Source: Alistipes muris (GTDB taxonomy: Bacteria > Bacteroidota > Bacteroidia > Bacteroidales > Rikenellaceae). From it: a stretch of DNA of 64,000 bases. The notes under the pieces are model-generated. The model saw nothing but the letters and a program-made list of their open reading frames with translations. It was not told the DNA's origin and searched no databases. Within the stretch, counting starts at the first letter, position 1. Every line of letters starts with the position of its first letter. The stretch spans positions 62,001 to 126,000 of the forward strand of contig NZ_CALPDD010000005.1 in NCBI RefSeq assembly GCF_943193205.1, read 5' to 3'. Position numbers and translations under genes: made by a program. Shown one piece after another: positions 60,504-64,000 of this stretch.

Positions 60504-61073
60504 TTATTCGGCAGCGGGTGCTTCGGCTTCGGGAGCGGCCTCCTCGGCGGCAGGTGCTTCCTCTGCGCTTTCGGCAGCAGCGGCTTCTTCAGCTTCCTTG
60601 GCGGCAGCTTCGGCAGCGGCTTTCTTCTCGGCGATAGCCTTCGCACGGTCTTCGTTCACCTTGGCTTCGGCAGCCAGACGGGCTTTCTCGGCCGACTTGG
60701 CATCGGTAGCCAGCTTGTTGGTCTTGGCTTCGATCTTGCCGTTCTTGGCGTCGAGCCACTTGTTGAAGCGGGCTTCGGCTTCGGCCTCCGTGAAGGCGCC
60801 TTTGGCTACACCGCCCAGCAGGTGCTTCTTGTAGAGTACACCCTTGTACGAGAGGATGGCCCGGCAGGTGTCGGTGGGTTGTGCGCCTTTGAGTAACCAA
60901 CCCAATGCTTGCTCGAAGTTCAGGTCGATCGTAGCAGGATTCGTGTTGGGGTTGTAGGTGCCCAACTTCTCGATGAATTTACCATCACGTGGCGCTCTGC
61001 TATCTGCGGCAACGATGTGGTAGAAAGCGTAGCCTTTCTTACCGTGGCGTGCCAGACGAATTTTAACAGCCAT
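60504..61073 (-). CDS. rpsP: Ribosomal protein S16 with long acidic tail
   Basis: The protein has 189 residues, about twice the usual S16. The first ~85 are a normal S16: [19 protein letters not shown], then [20 protein letters not shown] and [21 protein letters not shown] linker and a long Ala/Lys/Glu-rich helix follow, then an acidic tail ([12 protein letters not shown]). Extended S16 proteins are common in Bacteroidota; the tail's role is not known. The gene is preceded by a -7 box TACATTTG at 61135-61142. Confidence 0.95.
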   Translation of the reverse strand: MAVKIRLARHGKKGYAFYHIVAADSRAPRDGKFIEKLGTYNPNTNPATIDLNFEQALGWLLKGAQPTDTCRAILSYKGVLYKKHLLGGVAKGAFTEAEAEARFNKWLDAKNGKIEAKTNKLATDAKSAEKARLAAEAKVNEDRAKAIAEKKAAAEAAAKEAEEAAAAESAEEAPAAEEAAPEAEAPAAE

Positions 61074-61134
61074 TTGCTATAAAATTGTTTGATTTGGTTA
61101 ATAAAACGCTCAGCCCTTCCGGGTTATCAGCCCG

Positions 61135-61142
61135 CAAATGTA
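61135..61142 (-). promoter_or_regulatory. Probable rpsP promoter, -7 box
   Basis: TACATTTG on the minus strand, 62 bases before the rpsP ATG. Confidence 0.5.
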
Positions 61143-61238
61143 GACAAAATATTCCGCCCGGCAAAATAAATCGTGCAAAAAAGAGGGTTGCGGGCGGCGA
61201 ATCCGCTCCGGGAGCCGGAATTATGAAAAACTTTTCGT

Positions 61239-61246
61239 ATCTTCGC
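61239..61246 (+). promoter_or_regulatory. Promoter of tRNA-Arg, -7 box
   Basis: TATCTTCG lies 16 bp before the tRNA's first base; it is close to the TAnnTTTG consensus. Confidence 0.5.
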
Positions 61247-61261
61247 ACCGCCGGACCGATT

Positions 61262-61335
61262 GGTTCCGTAGCTCAGTTGGATAGAGCAACAGCCTTCTAA
61301 GCTGTGGGTCTTGGGTTCGAATCCCAACGGAATCA
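61262..61335 (+). tRNA. tRNA-Arg (anticodon TCT)
   Basis: This is a 74-base cloverleaf. The acceptor arm GGTTCCG / CGGAATC has a G-U pair and discriminator A. The anticodon stem ACAGC / GCTGT holds loop CTTCTAA (anticodon TCT), and the T loop is GTTCGAATC. CCA is not encoded. It reads AGA codons, rare in this GC-rich genome. A terminator follows after 14 bp. Confidence 0.96.
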
Positions 61336-61349
61336 CTTTTCTGCAATCT

Positions 61350-61379
61350 GCGACCGAGGTTTTTCCCGGTCGCTTTTTT
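61350..61379 (+). terminator. Terminator of the tRNA-Arg gene
   Basis: 7-bp stem GCGACCG / CGGTCGC with a 10-base loop and six T. Confidence 0.88.
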
Positions 61380-61393
61380 GTCGGTATCCCGAA

Positions 61394-63121
61394 TCAGCGA
61401 TAGAACGTTCCCTCCCAGCTGGCTGTGTTGCCCGCGCCGTCGCGCACCGTCAGGCGGACGGTATGCCGGCTGCGGGTGGGCGGGGTGTCGAACGTGTGGA
61501 ACAGCCGCCCCGTCATGGGGTAGCGTTCGCAGGGGACCCATTGGCCGTCGATGAGCAGCGTGTAGGCGGCGATTCCCGAAAAGTTGTCCGTCGCGCGGAA
61601 TCCGATTGCGTCGCTTTGCGAGAGGTCGGCATCCCGTCCGAAGTTGGCCGTAATGCGGGGCGGTACCAGGTCGGCCACCACGAACAGCGGGTCGGAGGTG
61701 TAGGTCGACGCCGTCACGACACCTTCCTTGCAAGAGCCGCCTACATAGGCGGCCCGGCCTTGGGCCGTCCGGCGCGCAAGAACCGCGTGGGGACGCATCC
61801 GGGCGGGGATTTCGGTCCGAATCGAAACGCTCATCGTCTTCCGCAGGGGCGTGGCCGGAGGAAGTGCCCGGTAGGCGGGCGAAAGCGCTACGAGGCCCGT
61901 GTCGACCCGGGGTGCCGCCGTCTGTTCGGGGCGGCAGGCAAGAGTTTCGTGCAGGGCTCCGGCGGGTATCCGCGCGGTCATCTTTCCGCAGGTCAGGGTC
62001 GCGGCGTGCCCGGGCCGGACGATTCTTGCCAGCGTGTCGGCCGTGGCGCGGAACTCCTCCTCGCGGCCCCGGATGTCGAATTCTATCTGCGAGCGGTTGC
62101 CGCTGTCGTCTTCGGCTTCGATGCGGATGCGGCGTAGCTGCCCGGGGACGGTGCGGATTATTCCGCGGTCGGTCATCGCCGTGTAGAAGCAGTCGGGGGC
62201 CGCTTCGGCCTGCGCCAGGCGGAACGCTTCGTTGCGCGTGGCTATCTGGATGGGGTAGTGGCTCACCGCGTCGCAGCAGCGCGACTGGGCGAACGTGAAG
62301 CCGTCCATCCGGTATTCGTAGTAGCGTTCGCCGTCGGCCCATGCCGTCACGCGCCACAGCCCGAAACGGTTGTGCACGCCGTTGCGGCGGTCGGTGATTT
62401 CCGCCACGAAATAGCCTTTGCGGCCGACGCCGAGCGGTTCTTCGCGGTTGAGCCGGTATGTTCCCTCGTGGCTGCGCACGGCCGTGTAGCTTTCCGGGGC
62501 CTTGCGTGCGCAAAGTCCGCCGGGCAGGGTGTCGATTTCGACGTAGTGGATTTTCACGATGCGCGGCGGCAGCGAATCCACCGGCCGGATGATTCCTTCG
62601 CGCACCACGTTGTAGAGCCGTTGGGTCCGCGTGTCGCGGATCTCGAAATGGAGGTGCGGGCCCGACGACGAGCCGCTGTTGCCCGAGTAGCCGATTACTT
62701 CGCCTTGGCGGACGGGCAGTTTGCTGTGGCCGAAAAAGAGGTTGAGGCTGTTCTTGCCTTGGGCGCGGCGTTCCTGCGCGACGAGTTGTTCGATGTCGTC
62801 GCGGAAGCGTTGCAGATGGCCGTAGACGGCCGTCGTGCCGTTGTTCAGCGTCAGGTAGATGGCCCGTCCGTAGCCGCCGGGCGATACCGACAGGCGCGAA
62901 ACATGGCCGTCGGCCACCGCCACCAGTTCCTTGCCCTCGGTGCCGCCCGTGCGGATGTCCACTCCCGCGTGGAAGTGGCCCGGGCGTATTTCGCCGAAGT
63001 TGGATGAGCAGGTGCCGTCGACGTCGCGGATGGGGTAGAGGTAGTCCGCCGGGTCGAGGGCCTGTCCCCGCGCTCTGGCCGTCAGTGCCGTCAGAAGCAG
63101 TATGGTCAGAAGTCGTCGCAT
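61394..63121 (-). CDS. M23 family metallopeptidase (LytM domain), exported
   Basis: The protein has 575 residues. A signal peptide (LLTILLLTALTARARG) exports it. The LytM domain is at the N-terminal side: GHFHAGVDIRTGG (H51-x-x-x-D55), TAVYGHLQRF and GPHLHFEIRD, all zinc or catalytic residues present. The remaining ~400 residues form beta-rich domains with no clear name. It is predicted to cut peptidoglycan crosslinks in the periplasm or to act as an activator. The start overlaps the end of recX by 16 bp. Confidence 0.93.
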   Translation of the reverse strand: MRRLLTILLLTALTARARGQALDPADYLYPIRDVDGTCSSNFGEIRPGHFHAGVDIRTGGTEGKELVAVADGHVSRLSVSPGGYGRAIYLTLNNGTTAVYGHLQRFRDDIEQLVAQERRAQGKNSLNLFFGHSKLPVRQGEVIGYSGNSGSSSGPHLHFEIRDTRTQRLYNVVREGIIRPVDSLPPRIVKIHYVEIDTLPGGLCARKAPESYTAVRSHEGTYRLNREEPLGVGRKGYFVAEITDRRNGVHNRFGLWRVTAWADGERYYEYRMDGFTFAQSRCCDAVSHYPIQIATRNEAFRLAQAEAAPDCFYTAMTDRGIIRTVPGQLRRIRIEAEDDSGNRSQIEFDIRGREEEFRATADTLARIVRPGHAATLTCGKMTARIPAGALHETLACRPEQTAAPRVDTGLVALSPAYRALPPATPLRKTMSVSIRTEIPARMRPHAVLARRTAQGRAAYVGGSCKEGVVTASTYTSDPLFVVADLVPPRITANFGRDADLSQSDAIGFRATDNFSGIAAYTLLIDGQWVPCERYPMTGRLFHTFDTPPTRSRHTVRLTVRDGAGNTASWEGTFYR

Positions 63122-63630
63122 GATTCCGTGTCGGCCACCAGCGCGGCGACCGTTTCGTGTACGGTTTCGTAGTCGTATCCCAGCCCGAGACCGTAGCGCA
63201 TCAGTTTGTTTTTCAGTTCGTAGCGTGTTTCGCAGTGCAGCAGCCGGAGTTTGCGTTCGAGCTGCGTGCGCAGCCGTTCGGCCGTTCCCGTGCGGTCGGC
63301 CGCGCCGAGGGCTTCCTCGATGGTTTCGCGCGCCACTCCCTTGCGTTGCAGGGCCGCGCGGATTTTGTATTCGCCCCAGCCGCTCAGCCGCATCTTTTCG
63401 CGGACGAAAGCCCCCGCATAGCGGCTGTCGTCGATGAAGCGGTCGTTTACCAGCCGCGCCAGCACTCGCTCCGCATCGCTGTCGTTCAGCCCCCAGCCGT
63501 GCATCAGCCGCCGGGCGTCGCCCTCCGATTTCTCGGCCCGGGCACAGAGCCGCATCAGCGACGCCAGCGCCTGGTCGGGCGTCTTGGTCCGCCGGGCCGC
63601 GGGGTTCGGTTTCAGTTTAGGCGTGCGCAT
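63106..63630 (-). CDS. recX: RecX-like regulatory protein
   Basis: The protein has 174 residues of repeated three-helix units. LMRLCARAEKSEGDARRLMH starts the fold, VLARLVNDRFIDDSRYAGAF continues, and SGWGEYKIRAALQRKGVARE is the classical RecX motif. RecX binds RecA filaments and limits them. No recA is in the window. The gene overlaps the neighbours on both sides (prmC by 19 bp, the M23 gene by 16 bp), so expression is tightly linked. Confidence 0.88.
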   Translation of the reverse strand: MRTPKLKPNPAARRTKTPDQALASLMRLCARAEKSEGDARRLMHGWGLNDSDAERVLARLVNDRFIDDSRYAGAFVREKMRLSGWGEYKIRAALQRKGVARETIEEALGAADRTGTAERLRTQLERKLRLLHCETRYELKNKLMRYGLGLGYDYETVHETVAALVADTESCDDF

Positions 63631-64000
63631 AGCATGCGGGGTTTTCCGTTCATATCTTCGCGCAGGCGGATTGCGCCGTAGCCCTCCTCCGCCAGCAGGC
63701 GTTCCAGCGCTCCGGCGGCCGTGTGGTAAATCTCGAAGTAGAGCTTCCCGCCCGGTTCCAGCATGCGGCGTCCGGCCCGGGCGATGGCCCGGTAGAAGCG
63801 CAGCGGGTCGCCGTCGGGGACGAACAGCGCTTCGGCGGGTTCGTGGTCCCGCACGTTGGGGTGCATCGCCGCGCGGTCGCTCTGCGGTACGTAGGGCGGG
63901 TTGGAGACCACCACGTCGAACCGTTCCGGGAAGCGCTCGGCCAGTCCGTTCAGCGCATTGGCCTGCCGCAGGGTCACGGCCGCCCCGAGCGTCCGGCAGT
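63612..64000 (-). CDS. prmC: Release factor glutamine methyltransferase PrmC, C-terminal part
   Basis: The frame is open to the right edge, so the start is outside the window. The visible ~129 residues include FDVVVSNPPYVP, whose NPPY binds the target glutamine. DGDPLRFYRAIARAGRRMLE and GGKLYFEIYHTAAG complete the methyltransferase fold. PrmC methylates the GGQ glutamine of release factors, including the prfB product encoded at 43307-44419. The AdoMet-binding N-terminal part is missing only because of the window edge. Confidence 0.93.
   Translation of the reverse strand, partial: CRTLGAAVTLRQANALNGLAERFPERFDVVVSNPPYVPQSDRAAMHPNVRDHEPAEALFVPDGDPLRFYRAIARAGRRMLEPGGKLYFEIYHTAAGALERLLAEEGYGAIRLREDMNGKPRMLCARLN

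Overview
The window is a stretch of Bacteroidales chromosome, most like Alistipes (family Rikenellaceae). The case rests on several features: protein-coding DNA of roughly 60% G+C or more, Bacteroidota-type promoters with a -7 box TAnnTTTG, a V-type ATPase operon with DUF2764 in place of the classical stalk subunits, an S16 protein with a long tail, and DUF4301 and DUF2723 proteins. The genus is inferred from gene content, not proved by a marker gene.

Region 1 (1-3066) is accessory and visibly AT-richer. It holds the 3' end of a type I restriction subunit gene (hsdR), a YgjP-like metallopeptidase, a small unknown protein, a decayed zeta-toxin-like pair and a class III Fic protein. It stops at the 3' end of a tRNA-Arg gene, as integrated islands often do.

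Region 2 (3140-11500) is core: ruvC-lpxD-coaD, a class IV aminotransferase-like gene with holA, tilS and murB on the minus strand, then a DUF4301 gene on the plus strand. Two inverted-repeat elements sit between genes here and supply the stop codons of the aminotransferase-like gene and of murB.

Region 3 (11600-19290) is a seven-gene V-type ATPase operon (E, DUF2764, A, B, D, I, K) ending in a strong terminator. The K subunit carries the ligands typical of sodium-binding rotors.

Region 4 (19290-21750) is a second accessory patch. It has an orphan C-type-lectin-like tail, an inverted repeat, a TAAAACGTTTTA palindrome and a surface-polysaccharide acyltransferase with a nine-G run inside its gene.

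Region 5 (21785-43290) is mostly housekeeping: rnr, an M20 amidohydrolase, metF-metH-glutamine cyclotransferase, tig-clpP-clpX, tkt, ung, an alkaline phosphatase, a TonB-like protein, a phosphoesterase, a small outer-membrane protein, rarA, a CD225-DUF2752 pair and manA. Promoters of tig and rarA sit next to palindromic repeats.

Region 6 (43300-64000) carries prfB, a cytidylate-kinase-like gene, a MATE transporter, cysS, a large DUF2723 membrane protein, glyS-ruvX-def, an outer-membrane protein, ppdK, a degenerate endonuclease/phosphatase-fold protein, mnmA, rimM, rpsP, a second tRNA-Arg, an M23 peptidase, recX and the start-less end of prmC.

No CRISPR array, rRNA gene, insertion sequence or complete prophage was seen. 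The strongest leads are the poly-G tract in the acyltransferase, the covarying promoter palindromes near rarA, the repeated TAAAACGTTTTA palindrome, the inverted-repeat elements that form stop codons, the lectin-like orphan cassette and two apparent pseudoenzymes.
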